Assembly: GCA_030530785.1 (NCBI GenBank)
Contig: JAUMUJ010000008.1
Location: 1-63,225, forward strand
Length of the DNA: 63,225 nt
Direction: 5' to 3'
From: Moraxella sp.
Lineage (GTDB): Bacteria; Pseudomonadota; Gammaproteobacteria; Pseudomonadales; Moraxellaceae
The position numbers and the translations under genes were made by a program. The notes under the pieces were generated by a model, which saw nothing but the letters and a program-made list of their open reading frames with translations, had not been told where the DNA came from and made no database searches. Shown here in pieces: positions 40,550 through 50,443 of the stretch. Position 1 is the stretch's first letter. Every line of letters starts with the position of its first letter.

Positions 40550-40578
40550 ATGACTAAGCAGTCAATTTTTGCTATAAT
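40550..40578 (+). promoter_or_regulatory. Likely slyD promoter
   Basis: ATGACT (40550-40555), 17-base spacer, TATAAT (40573-40578). Transcription would start at about 40585, inside the octamer repeat. Confidence 0.55.
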
Positions 40579-40582
40579 GCCT

Positions 40583-40614
40583 GTGGCTATGTGGCTATGT
40601 GGCTATGTGGTCAT
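40583..40614 (+). repeat. Octanucleotide tandem repeat in the slyD leader
   Basis: Three perfect copies of GTGGCTAT followed by one degenerate copy (GTGGTCAT), immediately downstream of the -10 box and about 63 bases upstream of the slyD start. Confidence 0.9.
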
Positions 40615-40676
40615 CATAGTGGTTTTTGTCAGCATCAACAACAAAAACATTTTTATTATCTTATAGGAATCATTTT

Positions 40677-41162
40677 ATGACAGTTATCGCAAAAGATACC
40701 GTAGTAAAATTTCATTATACCCTGACCAACGACAAAGGCGAAGTGCTTGACAAATCCCAAGACACGCCCCTAGCCTATTTGCACGGTCATAACAACATCA
40801 TCTCTGGCTTAGAAGCTGAGCTTTTGGGCAAACAAGCGGGCGATAAATTCACCACCACCATCGCCCCTGCTGATGCTTATGGCGAATATCTTGCCGAAGC
40901 GGTACAAGAAGTTCCCCGTGCCAACTTTCAAGGCGTAGATGACATCAAAGCTGGTATGCAGTTCCAATCTCAAACCGATGACGGTCATGTCATGCTTGTT
41001 ACTGTCAAAGATGTCAATGATGACGTAGTCATCGTGGATGGCAACCACCCCCTAGCTGGCGTTACCTTGACCTTTGATGTGGAAGTCCTTGATGTGCGTG
41101 AAGCCACCCCCGATGAGATTGCTCATGGTCATGCTCACGGTGATGGCGGTCATCATCACTGA
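40677..41162 (+). CDS. slyD: FKBP-type peptidyl-prolyl cis-trans isomerase SlyD
   Basis: About 161 residues from the ATG at 40677 (MTVIAKDTVVKFHYTLTNDKGEVLDKSQDTPLAYLHG), with TAGGA eight bases before it. The FKBP core is interrupted by the IF (insert-in-flap) chaperone segment (PADAYGEYLAEAVQEVPRANFQ...). The tail is His-rich (HGHAHGDGGHHH), so it probably binds nickel or other metals, though it is shorter than the E. coli tail. It acts in the cytoplasm as a folding helper and metallochaperone. A strong terminator follows. Confidence 0.95.
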   Translation: MTVIAKDTVVKFHYTLTNDKGEVLDKSQDTPLAYLHGHNNIISGLEAELLGKQAGDKFTTTIAPADAYGEYLAEAVQEVPRANFQGVDDIKAGMQFQSQTDDGHVMLVTVKDVNDDVVIVDGNHPLAGVTLTFDVEVLDVREATPDEIAHGHAHGDGGHHH

Positions 41163-41171
41163 TTTAACCAC

Positions 41172-41201
41172 AAAAACCCAAGTGATGAGCTTGGGTTTTT
41201 T
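41172..41201 (+). terminator. Terminator of slyD
   Basis: The stem AAAAACCCAAG / CTTGGGTTTTT with a 7-base loop and further Ts, 9 bases after the stop. Confidence 0.9.
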
Positions 41202-41282
41202 GTTTTTTTAATGCAATACAACTTACCAATCACCCCAAATTCATCGCAATTACTTAATAAAAAATCTTAGGAAAACGCATGA

Positions 41283-43583
<2,301 letters not shown>

Positions 43584-43590
43584 TCTTGAT

Positions 43591-43619
43591 AATACCGCTC
43601 ATGTTGGGCGGTATTTTTT
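43591..43619 (+). terminator. Terminator of icd
   Basis: The stem AATACCGC (43591-43598) / GCGGTATT (43608-43615) followed by a T-run. Confidence 0.85.
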
Positions 43620-43627
43620 AATCTTAA

Positions 43628-43647
43628 ATTTCAGTATTGACAGAAAT
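43628..43647 (+). promoter_or_regulatory. Operator-like palindrome overlapping the -35 box of the GbsR/MarR-type regulator
   Basis: ATTTCAGTATTGACAGAAAT matches the palindrome at 44749-44768 at 17 of 20 positions. Its right half contains the TTGACA of the probable promoter, so bound protein would block RNA polymerase. Confidence 0.55.
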
Positions 43648-43665
43648 TATAAAAATTTCTAAAAT
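43637..43665 (+). promoter_or_regulatory. Likely promoter of the GbsR/MarR-type regulator gene
   Basis: TTGACA (43637-43642), 17-base spacer, TAAAAT (43660-43665). The spacer contains a second palindrome, AGAAATT-ATAAA-AATTTCT (43642-43660). Confidence 0.65.
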
Positions 43666-43692
43666 ATACAAAACCGCAAAAAGGCAAACACC

Positions 43693-44211
43693 ATGAAACT
43701 CACCCCCACCACCAAAAAATTTATCCTGCATTGGGGCGAAATGGGCATTAAATGGGGCGTAAACCGCACCGTTGCCCAAATCCACGCCCTATTATTCATC
43801 ACAGCAACACCCATGAACGCCGAACAAATCGTAGAAACGCTTGGAGTTGCTCGCTCTAACGTCTCAAACAGCATCAAGGAACTACAAAGCCTAAATCTGG
43901 TGCAGACCACGCACATACTGGGCGACAGACGAGACTATTTTACCACCAGTAGTGATGTGTGGACACTTGCTCGGGTCATCATAGAAGAACGTCACAAAAG
44001 AGAGCTTGCCCCCACCGTGCAGTTTCTTAATGAGCTGATAAACACCCCAGAGTTTGAGCTAGAAAATGAAGCGGTCAAACAACGCATTAGGGACACGCAT
44101 GGTTTTGTGGACACACTCACCACTTGGACAAATGAAATGCTAAAACTCTCCACAAATACGCTCAATAAAATCCTAAAACTTGGGGCAACGGTGCAAAAGT
44201 TTTTGAAATAA
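43693..44211 (+). CDS. GbsR/MarR family transcriptional regulator
   Basis: A 172-residue protein with a GbsR-type winged helix (TVAQIHALLFITATPMNAEQIVETLGVARSNVSNSIKELQSLNLVQTTHILGDRRDYFTTSSDVWTLARVIIEERHKRE) and a helical C-terminal part probably used for dimerisation. GbsR proteins are often repressors. It is followed after 18 bases by a membrane protein gene, and two near-identical palindromes lie before it and before the DCC-family gene, suggesting self-control and control of that gene. Confidence 0.85.
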   Translation: MKLTPTTKKFILHWGEMGIKWGVNRTVAQIHALLFITATPMNAEQIVETLGVARSNVSNSIKELQSLNLVQTTHILGDRRDYFTTSSDVWTLARVIIEERHKRELAPTVQFLNELINTPEFELENEAVKQRIRDTHGFVDTLTTWTNEMLKLSTNTLNKILKLGATVQKFLK

Positions 44212-44229
44212 ATTTAATGGGAAAGAAAA

Positions 44230-44733
44230 ATGACCACCAAACAAGAAATTCTTGCTTATGCCAAACAAAACGGCTTTGTTTATCCAAAATTTAAAGTCAT
44301 TTTTAGCTATGGGTTATTTGGTGGTATGATTGGTTTTTGTATCTTGATACTTGGGGCGTTTACTGAGGCATTAATGCAAGATGCCAGTGGTGTATTTTTT
44401 CGTATGACCACCGATATAACCATACACTCTATGATGATTGGTATTTTTAGTTTTTTAATGGGAGTTTCTATACTTGGTGCAGTATTTGGCTGTATTCCTG
44501 CTTTATTAACAGGTATTTATTGTGCGATGTTTAATTTTATTATTATGAAAAAATTAGATTACATATATTTGTATGTTGTTGGTACAATATTTTCAGCCAT
44601 TTATTTTAATCATTGGTTAAATTTACCTGATGAATTTTGGCAAAGACTGTATGATTTGTGGCTATGGGGTTCTATTGGCGGAATATCGGCAATGATTTGT
44701 GGTAAATTATTTTTACCAAAATTACCCCACTAA
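44230..44733 (+). CDS. Hypothetical membrane protein, AT-rich
   Basis: A 167-residue protein with about four hydrophobic helices (VIFSYGLFGGMIGFCILILGAF, MMIGIFSFLMGVSILGAVFGCIPALLTGIYC, YIYLYVVGTIFSAIYF, LWGSIGGISAMICGKLFL). No family is recognised. It is co-directional with and close to the regulator gene, so it probably shares its promoter. The AT-rich codon use differs from the regulator gene. Confidence 0.7.
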   Translation: MTTKQEILAYAKQNGFVYPKFKVIFSYGLFGGMIGFCILILGAFTEALMQDASGVFFRMTTDITIHSMMIGIFSFLMGVSILGAVFGCIPALLTGIYCAMFNFIIMKKLDYIYLYVVGTIFSAIYFNHWLNLPDEFWQRLYDLWLWGSIGGISAMICGKLFLPKLPH

Positions 44734-44748
44734 TTTTTTTAAATTATT

Positions 44749-44768
44749 ATTTCTGTTTTAACAGAAAT
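44749..44768 (+). promoter_or_regulatory. Operator-like palindrome before the DCC-family gene
   Basis: ATTTCTGTTTTAACAGAAAT is a perfect palindrome (9-bp arms, 2-base centre) ending 16 bases before the start at 44785. It lacks a T-run, so it is not a usual terminator. Confidence 0.55.
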
Positions 44769-44784
44769 TTCAAAAGGAAATATC

Positions 44785-45225
44785 ATGAAATTAACCATGT
44801 TCTATGACAGCAGTTGCACCCTGTGCCGTAGTGAAGCGATGTCTTTGTGGCAGTTGGGCGGTGGCGACATCACAATCATCAGCGTATCGGACGGTCAAAA
44901 CGAGCTTGCCAAAGCAGGTATCAGCCACCAAGAAGCCATGACACATCTGTGTGCCAAAGACGAATGGGGAGCTTGGTACAAAGGCATGGAAGCAGTGCGA
45001 GTATTGTATAAAACAGCAAACATACGGCTATTTGGCATTGGGGCATTTTGGCTGTTTAGTTTACCCATGATTGACACCTTATTAAATGTCGCCTATCCCT
45101 ATTTTGCCAAACGCCGTCATTTAATCCCTGCCTATTTGGTAAAATGGTGGTATGGGGCGGTTTATGATGTAAGATTAAATGAATTATGCGATACTGGTAA
45201 CTGCCATATTTATCCAAAAACTTAA
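44785..45225 (+). CDS. DCC family thiol-disulfide oxidoreductase-like protein (DUF393)
   Basis: A 146-residue protein with the family's N-terminal D-x-x-C-x-x-C motif (MFYDSSCTLCRSEAMSLWQLGG) and the later WYKGMEAVRVLYKTAN segment. A hydrophobic region follows (LFGIGAFWLFSLPMIDTLLNVAYPYFAKRRHLIPAYL). Proteins of this family are thioredoxin-fold-like and mostly uncharacterised. It has its own ribosome site (AAAGGA) and an operator-like palindrome right in front of it. Confidence 0.85.
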   Translation: MKLTMFYDSSCTLCRSEAMSLWQLGGGDITIISVSDGQNELAKAGISHQEAMTHLCAKDEWGAWYKGMEAVRVLYKTANIRLFGIGAFWLFSLPMIDTLLNVAYPYFAKRRHLIPAYLVKWWYGAVYDVRLNELCDTGNCHIYPKT

Positions 45226-45277
45226 CGCCCAACGGCATTCGGGGCGGTTCGTGCTAGACTTTTGTCTCATTCTATTT

Positions 45278-45505
45278 TTAGCCAAAGATTGGTAATGGTT
45301 TATCACAAACACGGGCATTATGGGTTTGCCTTTGGCTTAATAGGCGTTTCATTGTTTGGCGTTTGCGTTTTAGGGCGGACGGTTTTTCATAACAGCCCAA
45401 GCATTTTTTATACCAACGACTTGATTTATCATTATAAGCCTTTTGGTAAAGGGCTTGTAAAGCGTTATCAAGCGTATCAAAATCTTGCGGATAAATGGTT
45501 GTCAA
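45278..45505 (-). other. Short open frame of doubtful status (75 codons, TTG start), with an equally open 82-codon frame on the other strand
   Basis: The minus-strand frame begins at a TTG (45503-45505) and reads TTIYPQDFDTLDNALQALYQKAYNDKSSRW, rather protein-like. The plus strand 45262-45510 is also open (VYHKHGHYGFAFGLIGVSLFGVCVLG). I cannot tell which is real or whether this is a decayed gene. There is no good ribosome site for either. Confidence 0.3.
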
Positions 45506-45510
45506 AATAG

Positions 45511-45772
45511 GCGTTTTTAGACTTATGTTTATCTTTCAAAAAAATTTATCATAGCAGAGTTTTATTATTTTTTCAATGATTTAATAGACAGACCTGCAAT
45601 AATGGCATTCTTTACACACCAATCATGATATACTGCTAATGATGGGCGTAATTAGGGTATTATCATCTGCGATTATGGGGTTTATTGCCCCGCCAAACCT
45701 TTGGACGGATTTGGACATCGCCAAATACTGATATGGCATGATGTTTTGGACACACCAAATTTTTGCTAAAAA
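45511..45772. other. Intergenic DNA upstream of the metK promoter
   Basis: AT-rich with no open frame of note and no repeat that I can see. It probably belongs to the metK upstream region or to a decayed gene. Confidence 0.4.
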
Positions 45773-45802
45773 TTGGCTTTTAAAGGAAAAATAGGGTATA
45801 AT
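45773..45802 (+). promoter_or_regulatory. Likely metK promoter
   Basis: TTGGCT (45773-45778), 18-base spacer, TATAAT (45797-45802), giving a leader of about 135 bases. Confidence 0.6.
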
Positions 45803-45809
45803 TCTTCCC

Positions 45810-45944
45810 CAAATATCCATTAAAATGATATTCTCGTCTTGCGATGTAGAGTTTTACTCATTCTGTCAAGCCTAGATTTACCGTGTAAATGATGAAAAGC
45901 CACCAGAATGTCGTAAGTTTTTTAATCTGTTTAAGTGATTTTTT
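45810..45944 (+). ncRNA. Structured metK leader, candidate riboswitch or attenuator
   Basis: Three nested helices can be drawn. P1 is CTTGCGA (45838-45844) with TCGTAAG (45911-45917), one G-U pair. P2 is CATTCTG (45859-45865) with CAGAATG (45904-45910), its 3' strand directly joined to that of P1. P3 is ATTTAC (45876-45881) with GTAAAT (45885-45890). AGCC occurs in both joining strands. Six Us follow P1 closely, as in an intrinsic terminator. None of the known SAM riboswitch consensus sequences is recognised. As metK makes SAM, a SAM-sensing attenuator is the natural hypothesis. Confidence 0.45.
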
Positions 45945-47111
45945 ATGAATTATCAATTATTTACATCAGAGTCCGTCTCCGAAGGACACCCTGATAAAAT
46001 GGCAGACCAAATCTCAGATGCCATACTTGATGAGATTTTAACCCAAGATAAAGACGCTCGTGTGGCGTGCGAAACCCTAACCAAAACAGGAGCGGTGGTC
46101 TTAGCAGGCGAAATCACGACCCATGCCAACATAGACGTGGAAGCCATCGTTCGCCGTACAGTCAATGACATCGGCTACAATCATAGCGATTTGGGTTTTG
46201 ACGGGTCAAGCTGTGCGGTGATTAACATGATTGGCAAGCAGTCGCCCGAAATAGCACAGGGCGTAGACAGACAACGCCCTGAAGACCAAGGAGCAGGCGA
46301 CCAAGGCTTAATGTTTGGCTATGCGTGCAACGAAACAGACGTACTCATGCCCGCCCCGATACAACTCTCGCACCGCCTGATGGAACGCCAAGCCGAACTG
46401 CGTAAAAACGGCACACTGTCATGGTTACGCCCAGATGCTAAGGCACAGATAAGCCTACGCTATGATGACAATCATCGTCCACTGGCGGTGGATGCTTTGG
46501 TGCTGTCCACTCAGCACGACCCCGACATCAGTCAAGCCGACCTGCATGAAGCAGTCATGGAAGAGATTATCAAAAAAGTCATTCCTACTGAACTGTTCCA
46601 CGCTGGCACAAAATACCACATCAACCCAACGGGCAAATTCGTCATCGGTGGTCCTGTGGGGGATGCAGGTCTGACAGGACGTAAAATCATCGTGGATACC
46701 TATGGTGGCATGGCTCGTCATGGGGGCGGTGCGTTTAGCGGAAAAGACCCGTCCAAAGTTGACCGTTCAGCAGCCTACGCAGGACGTTATGTCGCCAAAA
46801 ATATCGTGGCAGCAGGGCTTGCCGACCGTGTGGAAGTGCAGGTCAGTTATGCCATTGGCGTGGCAGAACCAACTTCTATCTCGGTCAATACCTTTAATAC
46901 GGGCAAGGTGTCCAATGATGAGATTATCCGCCTTATCCGCACCCATTTTGACCTACGCCCCTACGGTATCACTCGTATGCTAGATTTGTTGCAACCGATG
47001 TATCAAATCACGGCAAGCTATGGGCATTTTGGGCGACATGGCACGAACAACACCTTTACTTGGGAAAAAACCGATAAAGTAGAAGCAATTAAAGCGGATA
47101 CAAATTGGTAG
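45945..47111 (+). CDS. metK: S-adenosylmethionine synthetase
   Basis: A 388-residue enzyme that makes SAM from methionine and ATP. Motifs seen are [53 protein letters not shown] and [34 protein letters not shown]. Start ATG follows a weak AAGTGA site. It stands alone with its own promoter, structured leader and terminator. It supplies the methyl donor regenerated through metH elsewhere in the window. Confidence 0.98.
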   Translation: MNYQLFTSESVSEGHPDKMADQISDAILDEILTQDKDARVACETLTKTGAVVLAGEITTHANIDVEAIVRRTVNDIGYNHSDLGFDGSSCAVINMIGKQSPEIAQGVDRQRPEDQGAGDQGLMFGYACNETDVLMPAPIQLSHRLMERQAELRKNGTLSWLRPDAKAQISLRYDDNHRPLAVDALVLSTQHDPDISQADLHEAVMEEIIKKVIPTELFHAGTKYHINPTGKFVIGGPVGDAGLTGRKIIVDTYGGMARHGGGAFSGKDPSKVDRSAAYAGRYVAKNIVAAGLADRVEVQVSYAIGVAEPTSISVNTFNTGKVSNDEIIRLIRTHFDLRPYGITRMLDLLQPMYQITASYGHFGRHGTNNTFTWEKTDKVEAIKADTNW

Positions 47112-47122
47112 TTTAATAAGGT

Positions 47123-47149
47123 AAAAGCCAGCTTTTGACTGGCTTTTTT
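47123..47149 (+). terminator. Terminator of metK
   Basis: The stem AAAAGCCAG (47123-47131) / CTGGCTTTT (47139-47147) with a T-run, 11 bases after the stop. Confidence 0.9.
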
Positions 47150-47159
47150 ATAATATCGC

Positions 47160-47462
47160 ATGAAATATACCAAGACCACATGGCAACATGAGCTGGATGA
47201 TTTGCCCATGATTTATTATTCTAAGTTTGATGATAATGGTAAAGAAATCTGTCGCATAGATGTTTATCGCTCCGGCAAAACCTTATATGCTGATGAGCAA
47301 AATCAAGAATTTGTGGACGACATTTGGCTCTCTGACATCAGCTTTGATGAAGTGATGAGTTCTGATTTAGATGATGAAATGATGAGCATAGAAATAAGCC
47401 AAAATGAATTTAATCAATATTGGTGCGTTGCCAATAATCCCCATTTTAACCCAAAATCCTAA
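47160..47462 (+). CDS. Small acidic protein resembling DUF6881
   Basis: A 100-residue acidic protein with the pattern TTWQHELDDLPMIYYSKFDDNGKEICRIDVYRSGKTLYADEQ followed by a stretch of DE-rich residues, ending ISQNEFNQYWCVAN. The opening 'W-x-H-x(4)-D-x-P-x(3)-Y-S-x-x-D' arrangement resembles the DUF6881 family, members of which often occur as small stand-alone or immunity-like proteins. No toxin gene is beside it here, so the role is open. Confidence 0.6.
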   Translation: MKYTKTTWQHELDDLPMIYYSKFDDNGKEICRIDVYRSGKTLYADEQNQEFVDDIWLSDISFDEVMSSDLDDEMMSIEISQNEFNQYWCVANNPHFNPKS

Positions 47463-47488
47463 TTAACCAATCCCAAAAGGAAAAATTC

Positions 47489-47827
47489 ATGTCAAACCTT
47501 AACGAACAAATCAACGAAAACACCGCCAAACTCCCCCAAGACGCCAACGCCTTTTTTGAGCGGGTAGACAGTGTGATTACGCTTGCCAACGGTCAGCTAT
47601 CACCCACATCTCATGCAGGGCAAGTAACCGCCAGTCTAACCTATGCCGCCGCCCGTTTTGCGGTATCATCAGCAAGTATCGGCTTTAATCGTGGCGATGA
47701 GCTTATCAAAGAAAAAGATGACATCATCGCCTTTTATACCAAGCAGTATCAGCGTATGTTGAGTGATAATATTGATGACTATGCCCAAAATTTTGAAAAA
47801 TATACAGGAATAACAGATAAGAAATAA
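47489..47827 (+). CDS. DUF3144 family protein
   Basis: A 112-residue protein with the DUF3144 pattern NAFFERVDSVITLANGQLSPTSHAGQVTASLTYAAARFAVSSAS, then a helical C-terminal part. AAAGGA lies in front of the start. The family is conserved in gammaproteobacteria without known function. No partner gene is evident. Confidence 0.8.
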   Translation: MSNLNEQINENTAKLPQDANAFFERVDSVITLANGQLSPTSHAGQVTASLTYAAARFAVSSASIGFNRGDELIKEKDDIIAFYTKQYQRMLSDNIDDYAQNFEKYTGITDKK

Positions 47828-47942
47828 TTATATATCATATCAGAAAAACCGACAAATTCAAAAAACACCGATAAGTCGCTCAAATAACCCGCCATGTCTC
47901 TAATGAGATTGGATATTTAGCTTGATTTTACCCCAAAATCAT

Positions 47943-47955
47943 TTTACAATGTAAA
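47943..47955 (+). promoter_or_regulatory. Possible operator of the toxin-antitoxin pair
   Basis: The inverted repeat TTTAC-AAT-GTAAA lies 26 bases before the antitoxin start, a typical place for RelB-type autoregulation. Confidence 0.4.
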
Positions 47956-47981
47956 TAAATTTATGTGCAATGTGAGCCTAA

Positions 47982-48251
47982 ATGATGACAACTTCAAATC
48001 TAAATATCCGTATTGATGACGATTTAAAAAACCAAGCAAAGGCGATTTTGGACGGCTACGGCATCTCACCAAGCCAAGCGGTCAAAATGCTGTTTTTGGA
48101 GCTTGTGGCTACTCGTAAGTTCCCCCTAAGCCTAAGTTATCAAGCTGATTATGAGCCAAACGAGATTACGCTACAAGCCATTAACGAGCTTGAAAGTGGT
48201 ATCTATACCGAAAGCACGCTAGATGAGCTTTTGGAGCTGAAAAATGCGTAA
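47982..48251 (+). CDS. Antitoxin of the RelB/DinJ family
   Basis: An 89-residue protein with a ribbon-helix-helix N-terminus (SNLNIRIDDDLKNQAKAILDGYGISPSQAVKMLFLELVATRKFPLSL) and an acidic C-terminal tail (LESGIYTESTLDELLELKNA), which in this family wraps the toxin. It overlaps the toxin gene by 8 bases. It probably represses its own promoter with the toxin as corepressor. Confidence 0.9.
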   Translation: MMTTSNLNIRIDDDLKNQAKAILDGYGISPSQAVKMLFLELVATRKFPLSLSYQADYEPNEITLQAINELESGIYTESTLDELLELKNA

Positions 48252-48534
48252 ATTGGCACGTTCCAAAGATTTTGACCGTGATTTTCGCAAGGTGGATTTG
48301 TCTGATGAGCTACTGGAAGTGCTAAGCTGTTTGGTTAATGATTTGCCCCTTGACCCAAAGTACAAAGACCACACATTAACTGGTAACTGGAAAGATTACC
48401 GAGAATGCCATATCAAGCCTGATTTACTGCTTGTCTATCGCAAAGAAACCGTAGACGGCAAGGATATGCTGAAAGTGGCTAGATTAAGCAGTCATTCCAA
48501 TATTTTTAGCACCAAAAAACGCCAAAAGAAATAA
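48244..48534 (+). CDS. YafQ-type mRNA interferase toxin (RelE superfamily)
   Basis: A 96-residue basic protein with the RelE fold pattern: RSKDFDRDFRKVD, LPLDPKYKDHTLTGNWKDYRECHIKPDLLLVYRKE, and the C-terminal VARLSSHSNIF that contains the catalytic histidine of the YafQ branch. YafQ cuts mRNA on the ribosome. With the antitoxin upstream this is a complete type II module, probably mobile, sitting between small accessory genes. Confidence 0.9.
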   Translation: MRKLARSKDFDRDFRKVDLSDELLEVLSCLVNDLPLDPKYKDHTLTGNWKDYRECHIKPDLLLVYRKETVDGKDMLKVARLSSHSNIFSTKKRQKK

Positions 48535-48795
48535 TCTAGCGTCCAAACTCAAATCTTGCTCCTATCTAGCTAGGGATTTTGCTTATCTGTAACAAGTAGC
48601 TTGTTTGGCTCTCTGGGTCGCCAGTTTTCCATTTAGCTAAGAATTGTGGCTATCTAAATTATTCCACAGACTTATAAACCGTCTTTTTATTGTTTTGTAT
48701 GTGATGTAAAAATTATCACACAGATTATTCCTACGGTCTTAACTATCTACCTATCTTGATTACAGATCGGTAATTTGGGAAAAGGATATTTATTT

Positions 48796-48813
48796 ATGAA
48801 AAAATACACTTAA
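48796..48813 (+). other. Five-codon remnant with a good ribosome site
   Basis: AAAAGGATATTTATTTATG leads to MKKYT and a stop at 48811-48813, which overlaps the stop of the converging gene at 48810. The well-formed start without a gene suggests a deletion or insertion junction. The 275 bases before it (48535-48809) hold no gene that I can support. Confidence 0.35.
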
Positions 48814-49085
48814 TCATCATCTGCTACACAAACAATATCAGCAACTTTTAAGACCTCTTCATCGTCAATAAATACAACAAAATGACTACCCCCAAAGTAG
48901 ATAGTTACTTCTATGCCTAAATAATTAAACATACCTTGCAATACCGCTCTAAGTTCTGATAAACTCTCATAGTCTTGATAACTAATATCAATACTATTCA
49001 CGTAGCTTCCATGAACCACCCGAATATAACCTAGTTTAGATGGCAATTTAACAACCTTAATTTTTGAAATAGTATTAAATAACAT
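48810..49085 (-). CDS. Small hypothetical protein beside the pilin accessory gene
   Basis: A 91-residue protein (MLFNTISKIKVVKLPSKLGYIRVVHGSYVNSID...) with an alternating hydrophobic pattern and an acidic C-terminus ending in CVADDD. Neither signal peptide nor membrane helix is seen. No family is recognised. It is AT-rich and lies 32 bases after the accessory gene on the same strand, so it could be the last gene of the pilin unit. Confidence 0.5.
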   Translation of the reverse strand: MLFNTISKIKVVKLPSKLGYIRVVHGSYVNSIDISYQDYESLSELRAVLQGMFNYLGIEVTIYFGGSHFVVFIDDEEVLKVADIVCVADDD

Positions 49086-49117
49086 TATTCACTCCCATTT
49101 AAATCGTCATAAACCAA

Positions 49118-49897
49118 TCAGTTAAAGCCATCAATATTAACATAGCCCACCAAATCTGTCTCTTTATCCATCAACACTATCCACCCCTTATTTAGTGTAC
49201 TGGTAAAAGGTAAATAATATAATTCATCTGACGAAACACCGCTTTTGGCAATTACCTTATCTAGCTCTTGAATCTGCTTGTCAGATAGCTTACTTCTGTC
49301 AATATTGTTAATAGACTTCATTTTTTCTTGAATTTCAGGAATGACCTCATTATAAGACCGCCACCAACTAGGGCGTACACTTGGTTCTACGCCCTCCATG
49401 CTTAGATTAACACTCTCAAAAAATTCTTGCTCATTCTCAGCTCTGCGAATGCCTATTTTATTCACACCAACCAAAGGTATGACTTTCAACTCTTTGGGGG
49501 CATTATCAATATCCGACCAGTCTATCTCCGATTTAAGCACCAACGTCATGCGGTCTCGTTCAAATGACATCAGAACAGGTCTTGCTTTTTCCAAAGTATA
49601 GATACCATAACATAATGCCATAAGCTGAATGATGGCAACCAAAGTCAAGTCCAAAGTAAGTTCTTTTTTAGATTTCTTAGGGTTTGCCAACAATAGCGTG
49701 ATAAGAGGACCGCATACCACATCTACTACTATGATAAGCAGGAATAAGTTTAATCCCCGAGTTAGATATTGATACGGATAAGGAAACCACAACCAAAACA
49801 CCAAGACACCCACACCAACTGCTATTATGACACTTATTAAGACGTGCCAAGCAAATAAATATAGCCTTAGGTTTTTTTGTTTTAGTTGTAATAACAT
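49118..49897 (-). CDS. TfpX/TfpZ (TfpB/FimB-like) family type IV pilin accessory protein
   Basis: A 259-residue protein. The N-terminus has three to four membrane helices (AWHVLISVIIAVGVGVLVFWLWF, LNLFLLIIVVDVVCGPLITLLLA, LTLVAIIQLMALCYGIYTL). The soluble C-terminal domain of about 150 residues includes PLVGVNKIGIRRAENEQEFFESVNLSMEG. This build, with the V-D-V-V-C-G-P-L motif, is that of the accessory proteins encoded beside major pilins in Moraxella, Pseudomonas and Dichelobacter; some affect pilus assembly in a pilin-specific way. It starts 15 bases after the second pilin gene's stop, so it is probably co-transcribed with it. Confidence 0.85.
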   Translation of the reverse strand: MLLQLKQKNLRLYLFAWHVLISVIIAVGVGVLVFWLWFPYPYQYLTRGLNLFLLIIVVDVVCGPLITLLLANPKKSKKELTLDLTLVAIIQLMALCYGIYTLEKARPVLMSFERDRMTLVLKSEIDWSDIDNAPKELKVIPLVGVNKIGIRRAENEQEFFESVNLSMEGVEPSVRPSWWRSYNEVIPEIQEKMKSINNIDRSKLSDKQIQELDKVIAKSGVSSDELYYLPFTSTLNKGWIVLMDKETDLVGYVNIDGFN

Positions 49898-49912
49898 GGC
49901 ATTACCTCAAAA

Positions 49913-50413
49913 TTATTTACATTCAGACGGCACATAACGCTGTGGCAGTGTGGCGGACGTGGCGGGAATACCTGCAAAACCACCATCTCCTGCTCCTGCT
50001 GACAGACATCGCCACTCCGTCTGAGCGACTGGCGGAACAAATCTTGTCGTACCATCAGGCAATATTGTACCACGAGGAGCATTCGGCACAAAGTGTAATG
50101 TGCCACCACCTGCACTGGCAGGAGTTGTGATGGTAATCACACCTGTCGCAGGATCTATGATCCCACCACTGGTGTTAGCCGTAGCAATGGTGGCAGTAAA
50201 GCCCTGTGCATAACCTTGTGAGCTAACATGAGGATTACCCGAAGCCAAGTTATCCTGCACATGAATTTTTAATGAACTGGCCAAGGCAATCCCTTCGGAC
50301 ACTCTGGCTCTGACCGTATAATCTTGGTAAGCAGGAAGTGCAATTGCAGCTAAGATACCGATGATGGCGATAACAATCATCAACTCTATCAACGTAAAAC
50401 CTTTGACGTTCAT
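49913..50413 (-). CDS. Type IV pilin, second tandem copy
   Basis: 166 residues from the ATG at 50411-50413 with GGAGG before it. It has a five-residue leader (MNVKG) ahead of the prepilin peptidase site and [36 protein letters not shown]. The C-terminal cysteine pair (TEWRC ... PSECK) forms the usual disulfide loop. N-terminal sequence is almost identical to the upstream pilin, while the body differs in many positions ([39 protein letters not shown]). It lies between the other pilin gene and the accessory gene. Confidence 0.95.
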   Translation of the reverse strand: MNVKGFTLIELMIVIAIIGILAAIALPAYQDYTVRARVSEGIALASSLKIHVQDNLASGNPHVSSQGYAQGFTATIATANTSGGIIDPATGVITITTPASAGGGTLHFVPNAPRGTILPDGTTRFVPPVAQTEWRCLSAGAGDGGFAGIPATSATLPQRYVPSECK

Positions 50414-50443
50414 TTTAAATACCTCCAAATCTAGCTCCATCGG

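Noticed and set aside
44749-44768. Terminator after the membrane protein gene
   Set aside because: The palindrome has only a 2-base centre and no T-run follows; its near copy at the regulator promoter makes an operator more likely.
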